From assembly GCA_023078685.1 (NCBI GenBank), contig JALGAS010000012.1, positions 806,001 through 870,000 of the forward strand: a DNA stretch of 64,000 bases, given 5' to 3'. Shown piece by piece: positions 13,118 through 24,899 of this stretch. Origin of the DNA: Neopestalotiopsis rosae. Its lineage: Eukaryota > Ascomycota > Sordariomycetes > Amphisphaeriales > Sporocadaceae. The notes below the pieces were generated by a model. It was not told the DNA's origin. It did no database searches and was given only the letters and a program-made list of their open reading frames with translations. The first letter of the stretch is position 1. Each line of letters begins with the position of its first letter. The position numbers and the translations under genes are program-made.

Positions 13118-16100
13118 GCTGTCTGCTACCCAAAAGCTCCCCAAGCTCCTGTGTTGGCTGGACCCGGACCCGGACCCCTCCGCTGGTAGGAACAAAAAGA
13201 TGGTGTGATGGCCAACCACTCTTTCTGGGCAAGCTACTGCACCATGGCAAACTCGGTCTGCTCGGGAGGTGGGCTACCAAGGTGTCAAGGAAATTCAATC
13301 TCTCTCTGTAGACGCTGGCGTACGACGTTTGACGTTTTCCAAGATTGCCCCATTGAACCCAACCGAGCTGTGAATGATTGAGATGTTTGATTACCTTCAG
13401 AGTGTTTCCTGAGAGACAGTGTCTTCACACTGTCGTCGAACGATACTGTGCTGGAAACACGGGGACAAAGATGCAGTATGCCATTTGAGGTAATATTTCT
13501 TTTACATGACCAGGACAAAACTTAGCACAATTCCGTTTCCCTGCACCATGTTGACTATGCCGCTGACCAAAACTAAGTGGTACTAAAATGCCAGTCATGT
13601 CTAATTATACTGCTATGGATCATTTGTCAAAATATTTCTTGAACTCGATAATAATTTTGATCATTTTGCTTATATCTTGTCTATTTCTTGTGTGCTCTTG
13701 TTACAGAGTCCTCAAGTTGTTACCAAAACGCCGTTATACTGCTCTCAACGCTACTACAGCAAAACAACATGTGAAGACCCTTCCTCAGACTGCTGCATAT
13801 CAGCAGGAGCAGCCAAGCTTGATCGCCACCTGCGGCCACATAAAACGTCCGGGTTGCTTCTTGTAGCATGGGACGCTGCAACCGCTGAGCAGCAACGTAA
13901 CAACCCTCTTTTCCCGTGCGTGTGTGTAGCAGTAGGTGGACATGCCTGGCAATACCCCTATCAGAAAACGAGGCTGATGCCGATCTCCTGCACTCGACAA
14001 AAAGGCTAGACAGTTCTTGTTAGTACTTCCTTTAATGGAACAAGTCCCTGCATATCTTCACTCGAGCCCTGGCTGGCAGCTTGGGCCCGGACCAGGGAGG
14101 GGAAGTTCATCCCCATACCTTGCCACAACCACACGTACATCACCAGATCAACAGTCTTGACGCTCTCCCAAGGCCTTGGATAGGGGTCGTTTGACGTAAT
14201 GCCGTGATGAAATCACACATGTTTCTGTATTGATTGATCAAGTGAAATTTGATCATATTGCTCCAAATGTTGTTATTCTCGTGCTTGCAGACAGACCGTA
14301 CGTCATATACACATGTTTATAGTCTGGGCAAAACAAGTGGAATTCTGTGATATTGTAGAAATTCAGGATTCTCAACACGCACTGCCAACGTTGCTGCCAC
14401 CCAACGGCCATTCAAAAGAGGAGATACCCAATTATGCAAATTATGTCCCGGATCTTGGTGGTGGCGTTTGTCCGCATATTCCTGGTCGCGTATGCAAATT
14501 TATGCTTTTCCGTCTTGCATGCCTCATCTTCCCCGCCTTGCGCTGTCGATCCTTGAGTTCGTTCCGGATGCCAACTGCCTACGGTAGATGAGTTTTCGAA
14601 GTTTAGAGACTCGTATGTGTGGCCACGCGAAAAACCACCATGGCCGTGATCAGTATAGGGCCGAGGCCGTGGATCGACTTGACTACGAGCCAAGTCCCTG
14701 AATCTGACAAAGATCGGACGCCCGAACGAATTAGTCGAGTAGACCTTTTCATGTTTTGATCGTGAATGAATGCCAGCCCAAAGATACTGCTAAGCTATTC
14801 ATGGGGTACTAAAACGCGGGATCGACAATCTCTTAGCTGAAACTCTATTCCACAAGCTCTGGATGAATCAAATTGTTCGAATCTGGCCCATGGGAGCCCT
14901 TTTCAACCCTTATCGACCAGTCGCTCGAGTCACTTGTGCCTTGGCCACGTCCGCACCGGGCGGTGAAGAGGCCCATGATTTGGGAGGTCCGACTGTATAA
15001 CCATGACTCGCAAATCCTTACCACGCCTTCCTACGACGAAAACAAAGTGCTTACTTCTAGTTTCAGTCCGTCTCAATGAGACCCCCTCATCTTGAAGAAG
15101 AAGATCTGGAGCTATCACGAATAAGCAATCATGCATGTTTTAGAATGCACCTTACTTTAGACATACGCGTACTGCATAATCACCACCGTAGGGCCGGATC
15201 CAAGCAAAACTACTACTCGAGGTAAAATTAGCATTTCTATACAGAGCACACCGGTGCAGAATCCGGGGAAAGACTCGTGTAACAATCGTGGCTTGAAGGG
15301 AATCGTTACCATCGCCAACGAGGTCAAAAGAGGCTTCGCGCGGTGAATGTCGGTGAGTAACGACAACGTTTGAGCTTGTTGTGAAGAAAAACACAGCTAG
15401 TCCAAGAGGATTTTGGTAATATGCTAGCTTGAGCGGGGATAGCCTTTCGGTGTTGTTGCTTGTTATTGTTAAGCTTCAAGTGAGAATTCAATTCGAGTCT
15501 TGCTGTTCGACTAGAAAGAAACATATATACTGACTAGATTAGAGAAAGGGTTATCCAGTCTTCAGCAAATCCAGTGACTCCCATATCGAGCCTCTGTCTT
15601 GTTGGAGTGGTCATGGTACCTCGAGAGGATCGTCGCTCACATGACGGGCTCTTGATAACAGCGCAATCATAAAATTTTTTGAATGTCAGCTTCACTACGG
15701 AGCAACTACAGGCCGGCTTCGCGAGACTAAGATTATTCCAAGGAGATCCGTCAGTGAACGTGATGGGTTGGTGCTTGTGAGGGATGATAGGAGAGTTCAT
15801 GTAGTAAATTAATGTGAACCCGTGCTCGCGGCAGCAGCATATCATGCACGCAATACTGCGGCCAGAATGATGTACACTAGACAGTCTGTAGTCCAACTAG
15901 ATTACTCTTCAAGATATACACGTGTGATATCACGAAAATCAGTCTCGACATGGCTCTACCAACCATGTCATACGAGGCGCAGTCTTTTGACTATTACCTA
16001 ACTCGCAAATACCTCGACACAACAAGGATGAATACACTCAATATTGAAAACATCATGGTCATAAATGGCAACTCATGTCATTTGATATGCTTTGTACCCG

Positions 16101-16336
16101 TGTAAACAGAATGATTTGCATATTCAAAACCGAATCATACCGGCTTTGTTGTTGTCACCTCTTTGCCCATTGAAAAGATACAGCTCTTATTAGGATGAGC
16201 TGACTGCACAAATTCTCTTTCAGCTAGATGATATAATGAAAAAACTCCATCAGTGAAGAGGTCTTTGGAAGTGTAATGAACATATTCTCAATCCAAGTGT
16301 ACGTCTATCGTCAACATTATAGCATTTCGGAACCAC

Positions 16337-16390
16337 ATCCGGAGGATTCGGCGCCCCACTCCGAACCTCCGCTTGCGGAGTCTTCCGGAT
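16337..16390. promoter_or_regulatory. CGG/CCG palindrome cluster upstream of the dehydrogenase
   Basis: Within 54 bp there is ATCCGGA at the left end and TTCCGGAT at the right end, the perfect stem CTCCGC-TT-GCGGAG at 16367-16380, and further TTCGG and CCGAA elements. Paired CGG/CCG triplets are the usual target type of Zn(II)2Cys6 regulators. It lies about 90-145 bp before the preferred ATG at 16482. Regulatory function is inference. Confidence 0.4.
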
Positions 16391-16481
16391 GACTCCAGAC
16401 ATATGCTCCTCAACGCCTCTCATTTATAGGGACCCGAGATCATCGCAAATTGATGCCGTTTCGAGTGTCGGTACAATAAAT

Positions 16482-17648
16482 ATGGCATCTACACTAAGCA
16501 CGTCACTGGCCACGTCTACTTCGGTAGGATGGATTGGCTTGGGCAGTATGGGCACGGGAATGGCCTCGAGGATACAAAAGTATCTCACTGAGCAGAACGC
16601 GCAGGCTCTCAAGGTCTACAACAGGACAGGCTCTCGCTGTGAGCCCTTGGAGAAGATCGGAGCTATCAGGAGCACGTCCATTGAGCAGCTATCTCGGGAG
16701 AGCACCATAATATTCATCTCCGTAAGTTACCATGATGACTGAATGCGCCCGAAACTGACCTTTTACTTCTAGTCAAGCGATGACGACGCCGTAGTATCAA
16801 TTATTGGACAGATAATCTCCTCTGGCGATATCAGGGACAAGATAGTCATTGACACCACGACGGTCCACCCTGATACGGCCAAGTCTGTCGCCGAAAAGAT
16901 GAGCGCTGCAGGAGCCCGCTTCGCATCCATGCCAGTCTTTGGAGCGTCTCCTGCTGCCGCAGCGGGCACGCTCTTGGCCGCGTTCGCGGGACCAGATGAT
17001 GTCCTTCAGGCCGTATCGCCGCTGCTCAAGGGTGTCATGGCACGCGAGGTCCTGGTCGTGGGGACGGAGCCGGAAAAAGCTTTACTGCTCAAGACGACGG
17101 GGTATGTTTGCGAACCACTCATTACCAAGCCTGAAATTATTGAGAATTGAACTGATCATATGTATAGAAACCTCCTCATGGCCTCCCTCATGCAAATTAT
17201 TGCCGAGGCCCATGTCCTGGCGTCCAAGACGGGCCTCCCTGCCGCCACGCTGGAGCGTCTGCTCGAGCTCAACTTTGGCGCAGTGGCCCACATGGACTCG
17301 GTCCGCATGACCTCGGGGGTCTACTGTCCGGCTCCGGGTGCGGCACCCTGGTCGAGCCTGGATCTGGCGCTCAAGGACGTGGGCCACGGCATTGGGATTG
17401 CGGAGCGTGAGGGTGTCAGCGCCCGCGCCGGCCGCATCGCATACGAGGGCTTGGAAAAGGCTCGAGACTGGGCTCAAGGCGAGGGAAGGATTGTTGAAGA
17501 TGAAGGCAGCAAAGCAGCAGGTCAGGGCCGGGCGCGGCCTCTTGACTCGACCAGTCTGTTCGGTGTGGTGAGACAAGAGAGCGGTCTTGACTTTGAGACT
17601 GATTTTGTCAAGGAAAGAGATGGATTAGCAAAAAAGTCCTCGTCTTAG
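16482..17648 (+). CDS. 3-hydroxyisobutyrate dehydrogenase-like NAD(P)-binding protein
   Basis: Three exons: 16482-16721, 16773-17101, 17168-17648 (349 aa). It belongs to the beta-hydroxyacid dehydrogenase family (NAD_binding_2 plus the all-alpha NAD_binding_11 domain), which oxidises or reduces small beta-hydroxy acids or aldehydes. Visible motifs are the N-terminal dinucleotide loop GWIGLGSMGTGMA, NRT after the second strand, the substrate-region DTTTVHP and the lysine in LLKTTGN that matches the family's catalytic Lys. An in-frame ATG at 16389 would add 31 residues with no family match and overlaps the palindrome cluster, so 16482 is preferred. The tail after residue 300 or so is Ser/Lys-rich. 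No targeting signal is clear. The exact substrate cannot be told from sequence; the family call is firm. Confidence 0.9.
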
Positions 17649-18802
17649 ATGATGCAAATACCATTTTATTGAAAAGGAATACAAAAGTTCTTCTTACAAA
17701 GCCTACAAAGAAGTAGACCGCTTTTCCCATCACTGTTCTACGTTGCATGATGCATTTGATGGAGGTTTCATCCGTCGTCAACTTCTTATTATCTTGTCAT
17801 CGTTCTGACCACGTCGCGACGCTTCCTTGCCAGGGTAATCCGTACGCGGAGGTTAGTCAAGGTGTAGTTGCTTTCAACTCTTGAAAAGCGCCGCAACCGT
17901 ATTGTGTAAGGCATATTGGTCACCAGCAACTATACTCAGCACCGGCAATGCGGAAGGTATCTCGTGAGACATAATTACAACATTAGCATATTTCTTCGTA
18001 CTTAACCATAGGAGAACAGCAAAGCTGGCTATCAAGGAATCATCTATGTTGACAAGCTTGCCAACGTAAACATCTGATCACTTGCGATCTCTCTGCGCTC
18101 GCAAGACTTGGCAGCACATGGAAGTTCAGCATGTCCTGTAAGATATGTCATGACATGACACCGAAGCACCGATTTGCCGCAAGCTCATCGCAACTGGCGG
18201 CTATTTTGAGGCCCCTAATACTCTGTGCCGGAGATGATACGATGTCTGGTAGGAGCTGAAAGACACACTTGTGAGCCCCTGGCTAGTCAAGCTAAATTCC
18301 GCCTAACTCTGGAGTGGCTGTCAGCTATGAAGAAAATGGGACTAGGCGGGTTGTCAAGTGGGACGCTGCAAGGGGAAAAGGACGATGGCATTCTGTACCT
18401 TGCAGTAGAATGTTCGCTCCGAAAGGAAACTGTTTCCGCAAGGATACAGATTCATTGAATCAATCTTTAAAGCGTGAGAGACGACATGGAAGAACAGGAA
18501 CGCATCTGTTGAATAAGATACGGTTAAGATTCACTTTGGAAATATCATCATAACACTTCTCTTTTTAAGCTTCTTTTTTATGGAGCAGCTGAACTATCCT
18601 TGGCCAATTTACCCACTCATCGCAAGTCATTACCGTAGGCTGGGCCCGTCTAGTTGCCTGCCCAGATCAACAAGATGAAATTGCATCGACTTTATTACAA
18701 TATTTACATGTATAAATGAAAGCCCTCACCCACTAAGCATTCAGCCACCTGACAGAAGAGCGTTAGAAGTTCTTCAGTGTTTACTTGACTCCCGCGTGCA
18801 TC
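17649..18802. other. intergenic
   Basis: No gene is supported. The right part is the promoter of the Ser/Thr-rich protein; see the TATA-like site at 18711. Confidence 0.6.
18711..18717 (+). promoter_or_regulatory. TATA-like box
   Basis: TATAAAT lies 92 bp before the ATG of the signal-peptide reading frame at 18803, a usual distance for a fungal core promoter with a short leader. Confidence 0.5.
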
Positions 18803-20227
18803 ATGAAGTTCTCCCTTGCTTTAGCAGTGGTGGTGGTGGTGGCAGTGGCTGAAGTTGAAGCCATTGCCATTCCGGCCGATACGTCGTCCAGCTTGGGCGC
18901 AGAGCTGACAAAGCCGACCACCAAACGCAAAGGTTGTGGCCGCCCGCCGTAGTATAGCGCCGCTCAGCCAAACAGCACTGTAGCTGTGTATCCTCAGTCA
19001 ACGTCTAGTAGCTCTTTCGAGTTCACATCGAGTTCCCTTATCAGTTCATATACGAGTACGAGTAATGTTTCTTCTACCACTTCCATGGTCATCAGCTTGA
19101 CAGTCTCAACGCCTGTTGCCACGACCACTCCCGAAACGACGGAGACTACTTCTTCCAGTGCAACTGAAACCACTGAATCAACCACTTCATCGGCTGATTC
19201 CACTGCGGTGATTTCTACGGAAACCTCTTCTGCCGTCTCTACGACTGAATCGACCATCGAAGCATCCACGACCGTTTCTTCTACTGCGACTGAATCAGCC
19301 AGCGAGACCTCTACGCCAGTTACTTCAACAATTTCTACTGTCGAGACTTCCTCATCTGTCTCCACGGTCTCGACAACTGATTCTTCTACTGAAGTTTCTA
19401 TGACAACCTCTTCTGCTGTCTCTACCACTGAGTCTACCACTGAGGCTTCCATGACAAGCTCTTCTACTGTATCCTCAACGGAAACTACTACTGAGGCTTC
19501 TACGACTGTCTCTTCGACCATCTCTATCACTGAGTCTGCAACCGAGCCTTCTACAACAGTCTCCTCTACTGCTTCCGCAAGTGAATCCACTACTACTGAG
19601 ACACCCACCACGTCAAGCTCCACTGCCCCAGCTTGTGTAAGTTGTATATTCAACATGTAGCACATCGATACTAATTGCTTATCAGTCGGCAACCAATGTC
19701 GTCGTCGATAGTGGCTTTGAGAATAGTGGCTCGTCATGGACCACGGGAGGCCAAGCTTCTGTGCAGTCCAACACCAACAATGCCTACCAGACCCCCTCGG
19801 CAGCTATTTCGCGTAAGTAGAGTCATCATTTTTCAAACCCGAGCCGCGTTGACGTTTTTCTCTTCCGAACAGGGTACTCTACAGGAGACGAACCACATCC
19901 TCCATATCGCAGTCTGTCACCGACGTGGCCAGCAGTGCCGCTCTAACCTTTAGCTACCGGCTGTTCGGGTACCTGAACAGGCCCGCGAGTGTGCAGTCAT
20001 GCTCGCTGAACGTCGTGTACGCCGGCACTACGGTGGACACGATCAGCTTTACCTTAGGCAGCGCCGCCTTAACCGCAGCACAGACCGGCTGGCAGACGAC
20101 TTCCGTGACCATTGACAATGCGGCGGCCTCGGGCGCCTTGTCTTTCAGCTACTTATGCACCTCCTCTCTGACTAGTTCGTTCACCCTGGACTTGGCACTA
20201 GACGAGGTGTATCTCACCAATAACTGA
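18803..20227 (+). pseudogene. Ser/Thr-rich secreted wall-type protein, apparently broken
   Basis: The frame opens with a signal peptide (MKFSLALAVVVVVAVAEVEA) and runs 49 codons to a TAG at 18950-18952. Directly after, in the same frame, comes a mucin-like Ser/Thr/Glu stretch of over 200 residues, then an intron (19637-19685, GTAAGT) and a globular C-terminal part with SGFENSGSSW-type and SISQSVTDVASSAALTFSY-type segments like a secreted beta-sandwich/carbohydrate-binding module. A second break follows: the canonical donor GTAAGT at 19813 with the acceptor ending 19872 puts exon 3 in the wrong frame (stop near 19946). Only a weak donor (GTAGAG) four bases further on keeps the frame to the stop at 20227. 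Two defects suggest a decaying gene, though stop-codon readthrough or a sequence error are possible. Such proteins are normally O-glycosylated and surface-bound. Confidence 0.6.
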
Positions 20228-21215
20228 AAGCCCACAATATATAGAGTATTGTGAGGTGCAGCTTGTGAGCCGGACAAATTTATTGGGCCTTCTGTCTTTC
20301 TATTCATCATCTTGTAGTTGGCAAAGTACACGTTCGGACTACTTTCTAATTGTAATCATAATTATTCAAGAGCTATCATCTAAACCTAGATTCAAGCCGA
20401 GGTAGAATGCGCAAGGTAACCCATGTTAGAAAAGTAATAATCAACTTCGGGTATCAGTACAATGAGTTCTCCCGTCATGTATCTCCAAGCTTTAACACAA
20501 TAGATTGGTCAAGTTGAGATGAGTAATTTGTTCTCATATTCAAATCAGCACGCAAGCACTTTTTCTTTTTCTTTTCGAGAACATCACGAGTTGTACGATG
20601 TTTGCTCTGTTGATCTGATTTCTCAAACATCTCATAATAAACATCTCATAATGAAACGGGATATATAATATCCCTATACTAGGTATTCAGGCAATGCAAT
20701 TCGAAAGACTACGTATAGCAAGCGATAATTTCACTTGTACTGTTTGAGACACACTGATAGTAACATCAACAATTAATTCACAAAGGGAACATTTGCCGTC
20801 TGGCTTATATTTATCTGCACCTCTTGATCCTCTTGATCATTCCTGGCTCTAATCATTTGTAGAATCTCCAAAGCATATATTGCCCTGGTTTGAACCAATA
20901 AGTATACAATCAAACTTCCACTCACTCTCCCCTTTCGAAGCCCCTCATCTTTGAAAGATGAGAAAAAGATAAGTTCCAACGCCGGAGCCATGCACATTTG
21001 AACACCAGAAAGAACCGTACCATGACCGAGTTAAGCCGACATCATGTCTATGGTAACTACCAACGCCGATGCCGTTCCATAAAATCAAGCGCTATGCTAG
21101 AGCATATCGAGTACTCGCTGTAACAGACGATTTACTCAGTGAGACGAATTTGGATGCAAATAGTGTAAACCCCTGAGTGGTATCAAAACAAAAGAAAATC
21201 AGGGGTTCAATGCAA
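20228..21215. other. intergenic, downstream of both neighbours
   Basis: Convergent gene ends; no gene is supported. It contains a 14-bp perfect tandem duplication at 20625-20652 (unit AAACATCTCATAAT) and otherwise rather AT-rich unique sequence. Confidence 0.6.
20625..20652. repeat. 14-bp tandem duplication
   Basis: Unit AAACATCTCATAAT occurs twice without a gap or mismatch. Confidence 0.8.
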
Positions 21216-23001
21216 CTAATACGTCTCGCCGAGGTCTGCCAAGGTGTTGAGTCCCACGCTCGAGCGCCTGGATGAGGCGGCACTCTGTCGTCTAGGCATG
21301 GGAATTCCACTCGTACTCGGCATGGGAATACTGCTTGCGTCCCTATATGTCCCTCTTCGGCTGGGCGTACGTCCTTCAAAGATTTCATCCGCCTCGTCGA
21401 ATTCAGCTCGTCCCATGCTCTGAGAGTATCCGTGAAGGCTGCCCGACAAGGAGCTACGGGGCCGCAGGGTCAGTGGCGTCTTGGCTCCACTCATTGATGT
21501 TCTGGAAACCGGACGTCCTATTTCTGCTCGTGAAACTGGTCTGTCAGGCCGCACGAACTGAGAAGAAGCTGCACTAGCGCGGCTGCTCGGCCGTGACATG
21601 GAGACGGAGCTGGAGTCGGGATCGTAGTTGCTGGTCCGGTTCGGTAGCGGGCCAAATGACAGGCGAGAAACCCCAGACGTGCTAAGCCGAGGTACATGCT
21701 TTCCTGTCCGGCCAACGCCAGTCGATTGTGACGGCGTTTCCTCAAAAGTCCCCGAGGCAGCTGAGCCGACACCACGTTTCCGACTCCTGATCGTAACCGT
21801 GGACGGAACACTGGTACTACCAAGTACCGATCGTGGGGAAGCTCTTGGAGGGGTCGTGGTGGGCGCAGGAAGCTTGGATCGAGCATTTTGCACGCGCGCT
21901 TCGAGGCGTTGCATTTGCGCGGTGAGAGTACGAATGTGGTTGAGAGAAGCGGATGGTGGTAATCTGTGAGATGTGGCCCGGGGAGCAGTTGTCCTTGTAG
22001 GCGCTGGCGTTTTGGTTTGAGTGACGGACCTGTATCCGGATGTCCTGGTACTGTTCGACGTCGTCGTCATGGCTCTCGGTCTGGGCGTGGTGCTGTAATG
22101 TCCTGCTGCCGAAGGTAGTCTCGACTTTGTCGCAGAAGAAGGCATTGGGGTTCGCAGTCTTGAAGCTGGTCGAGGTAGCGATGTAGAGGCTTCGGAGACG
22201 GGCGGCGAAGGAGGGTCCGAGAGACCTGGAGTCAATTTCCTCGGAGGAGGTAGAGAAAGTTCGTCGGGTGGCGTAGAAATGAGTGGTGAGCTCGCAGTGG
22301 AGCGCGGTGAGTTCTCAAAGGTGGGCGATCCAGGAATAGAAATATCGGTTGAAATGGTGGATAAGTGACGGTTTTCTGCCTTCTTGACCTTGTCTTGCAG
22401 AATTTCGGCTTCAACCTTGAGGTCGGACAATTCTTCGCGTAGCCTCTGGTTTTCAATTCTCAAATTCTCTCGTTCCTTTTCGCCAATCTTGACCTCTTCC
22501 TCCATCATGACACTTCTCTCGATTGCTTGGTTGTATTTTGATTCCAAATCCTCGAGAGAAGACGTCGTGTGGCGGGCCTGTCGCTCAAAGTCGTCATTGG
22601 CGACCTCGATATCCCGCAGCTTGAGCTGCAATGTCCTGTTTGTGTCGCGGAGAGTAGTAATCTCCTTTTCCAGGGCATTTTGCGCCCCGTTGGCTTCGGC
22701 CTTGGCTTTTTTGCATTTTTCCTGTCGCATTGTCAACAATCGCATTCCTAGACTCGATCAAAGCGCTATTTACCTTCCACTCTTCCGCCTCGAACCTGGC
22801 GCCCTCGGCCTTTTCTCGTAGTGATCGCTCCCTCTTGTCGGCAGCCTCGAGATCCTTTTCAAGTTCTGCCTCCAGCTCGTGACTAGACTCTCGAAACTCG
22901 GCTAGTTCAACAGCCAGTTGCTCATATTGATTCTTGTACCAGGTCAAGGACTCCTCGGTACTGGCGTTTGGATTTGGCGGGGAAGAAGGTGGCTCAGCCA
23001 T
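21216..23001 (-). CDS. nudE: NudE-type nuclear distribution protein
   Basis: Two exons, 23001-22774 and 22721-21216, giving 577 aa. NudE (RO-11 in Neurospora) is a dimeric coiled-coil adaptor that links LIS1/NudF to cytoplasmic dynein for nuclear migration along microtubules. Residues about 15-195 form a heptad-rich coiled coil starting at [19 protein letters not shown], with the family hallmark [19 protein letters not shown] and the following Asn-Ala-Ile-Glu-Arg-like segment. The rest is Ser/Thr/Pro/Arg-rich and disordered, as in fungal orthologues. The intron uses GTAAAT and ACAG and the join restores the heptads exactly. The ATG at 23001 is the only one before the conserved start. This is a housekeeping gene. 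Confidence 0.93.
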
Positions 23002-24899
23002 TTTTGTTTATTTTAGCGATGAACGCAGTATGGTGTTAAAAAAGTGTCGCATGGGCGATTGTAAACGGTGGGCGGTTTGAGCGACCCGGAAGAGATGAAT
23101 GATAAGGTGGTTTCGGTTGCGAAAAAGGTCCGCGCAATAAGAAGCAAATGTGGAACAAATATTAGACAGCAAAGTATGTCGTAACGGATGTCAAAGAATC
23201 AAATAGACATGTGTGAATATGGTTGGCACAGGAGAAATAATTGCTGCAATCTCTTCCGTCGTTTGTCTGCCGTCGTGATCCAGGAGGCGGAGCGAATCTG
23301 AGAGCTTGCAAAGTCCGTCCCGACTATGATCGCACGTTGAGATACGTATAAGGATGGTGGCGCGAAAGGAAAGAACGGTCTCTCTGAGCGATTCTTGGTA
23401 GGAACAGTGAAGGTTGTAGGCCTATTGGCGATCTCCTCCTTCCGAGACAGGAGAAGTTCGCGGGGTTATCTGGAGATGGGCGAGTTTCCGCAACGACAGC
23501 CTTGTCGCGGGTCGGGTTGTTGGCGCAGATACGAAATGTCGCGCGGGAAGGGAACAAAAGGGTGAGTCAGTAGTCTGTTGTGGTGTTGATTGCTGGAGCC
23601 GGTCCGGGGCGGGTGGTGAAGTGTTCGTGTTCGTTGGGTCTAGTTGTCGCTGGCCCTGTTCCTGGCGTGTCGCTGATCAGGGTCTGGTTAGTATTGCAAT
23701 GTTGTCGTCGATATACCGGGCTATCGCATCGTCACGTTTGGTGCACCCTAGTCGAAGAAGGGGCCCAGCTGGTGGATGATGGTCGAGGGATCGCGGTTGA
23801 ACCTCGCTGTCGTCAGAAGGGGATGCCCGTGTCAAGTGTTTCCCAACCCTCCACTTTGATCTGTTGATTGTCCAGGTCAGTCCCTAAGTGGCTCCCCTTG
23901 GGCTGGCATGGCGCTAGCCGGTTGCGGGATTAGCTGGACTACCCGGCTACCTATGGCAACGCCCGTGCTTGGCCTCTAGTACAGTCGCCAACCACTGCTA
24001 ATGACGAGGAACAATTGGATGATGGCTGGGGGCCAGAAGAAGAAGCGAAGCAATACGATACGGTCTCTTGGTGGGGTCATTTGGTCCAGAGCGCGTGAAC
24101 ACGTGTGGGAGAAAGAAACATACACACACTCACACACACACCCCTCGAGGAGAGTCTCGGCTGACTTTTCTCTCTCCTCGATTCTTCCAGTTTGATCTTC
24201 TTCAAGCCATTGCAAAGTCTATGACATCTTTCCATTCATCCAACCAATTCCCGCCTGTTTGGGGTGTGCTACAGCTACAGATTAGGTAGAACCCGACATG
24301 ATCCGGCATTGAATTTAGTTGCCGTCCGCCCCAATGATGATTCGCCTCATCTAAAAGGGTACTGAGAGGGTCAATGCAACGGCCCTCTAGCTTCCTTGTG
24401 CCCTTTTTTCTGCCTGCCCTGCCTACCCAATTTTGACTGGGGCCCCATCCAAAGCAAGCCAACCCCCATAATTCGTCGATGGCTTCGAGAAGGAGTCCCA
24501 CTGCTCTGTCCTTATTCTGCACATTGCTCAGATAATCTTACCCTAAATAGTATCGCCAACCATCTTCTCCTTAATTCTAGTTCACGATACTATTGATATG
24601 TTGTCATGGTTCCGAGAATAGGGACACTTTCACATGAAATGAGGACAAACACATTGATTGCCCGAATTGTGCTCCAAATGATGTGCATTTACTTGTACGA
24701 GCCGAAAGGCAACTCAAAACTCTGGGAAATCCCATTCTTCATCTGAGAGATTAATCTTTCAAGACCCAGCTACTTCCGCGGTTTCCGGTCATCACAAGGT
24801 TTGTCTGTACTGGGAGCACGATAATGCCAACCTCATTGCACCTGCTATACAAAGCCACAACTACTCCAAGCTACTGCTCACTACCTGCATTTCTCATGC
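23002..24899. other. intergenic with NudE promoter
   Basis: About 1.9 kb between the NudE start and the 3' end of the fucosidase gene, both on the minus strand. No gene is supported. Besides unique sequence it holds a CA microsatellite near 24116-24144. Confidence 0.6.
24116..24144. repeat. CA microsatellite
   Basis: An ACAC dinucleotide run interrupted once by a T, followed by CCCC. Confidence 0.75.

Larger units (their letters stand above)
1..16336. other. gene-poor region
   Basis: No reading frame here is long, spliced convincingly or recognisable as a protein family on either strand; the longest open frames (about 130-180 codons) have no family motif. The base composition looks ordinary, not strongly AT-rich, so this is not an obvious RIP-mutated repeat block. 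I see no transposase or reverse-transcriptase motif and no terminal repeats. It contains only short simple repeats, listed separately. It could be intergenic DNA, decayed genes or a region with long non-coding transcripts; the sequence alone does not decide. Confidence 0.6.

Noticed and set aside
18994..19737. 247-codon minus-strand frame rich in Val and Glu
   Set aside because: It is the exact antisense of the Ser/Thr repeat codons (AC/TC codons read backwards give GT/GA), so it is a shadow without family features.
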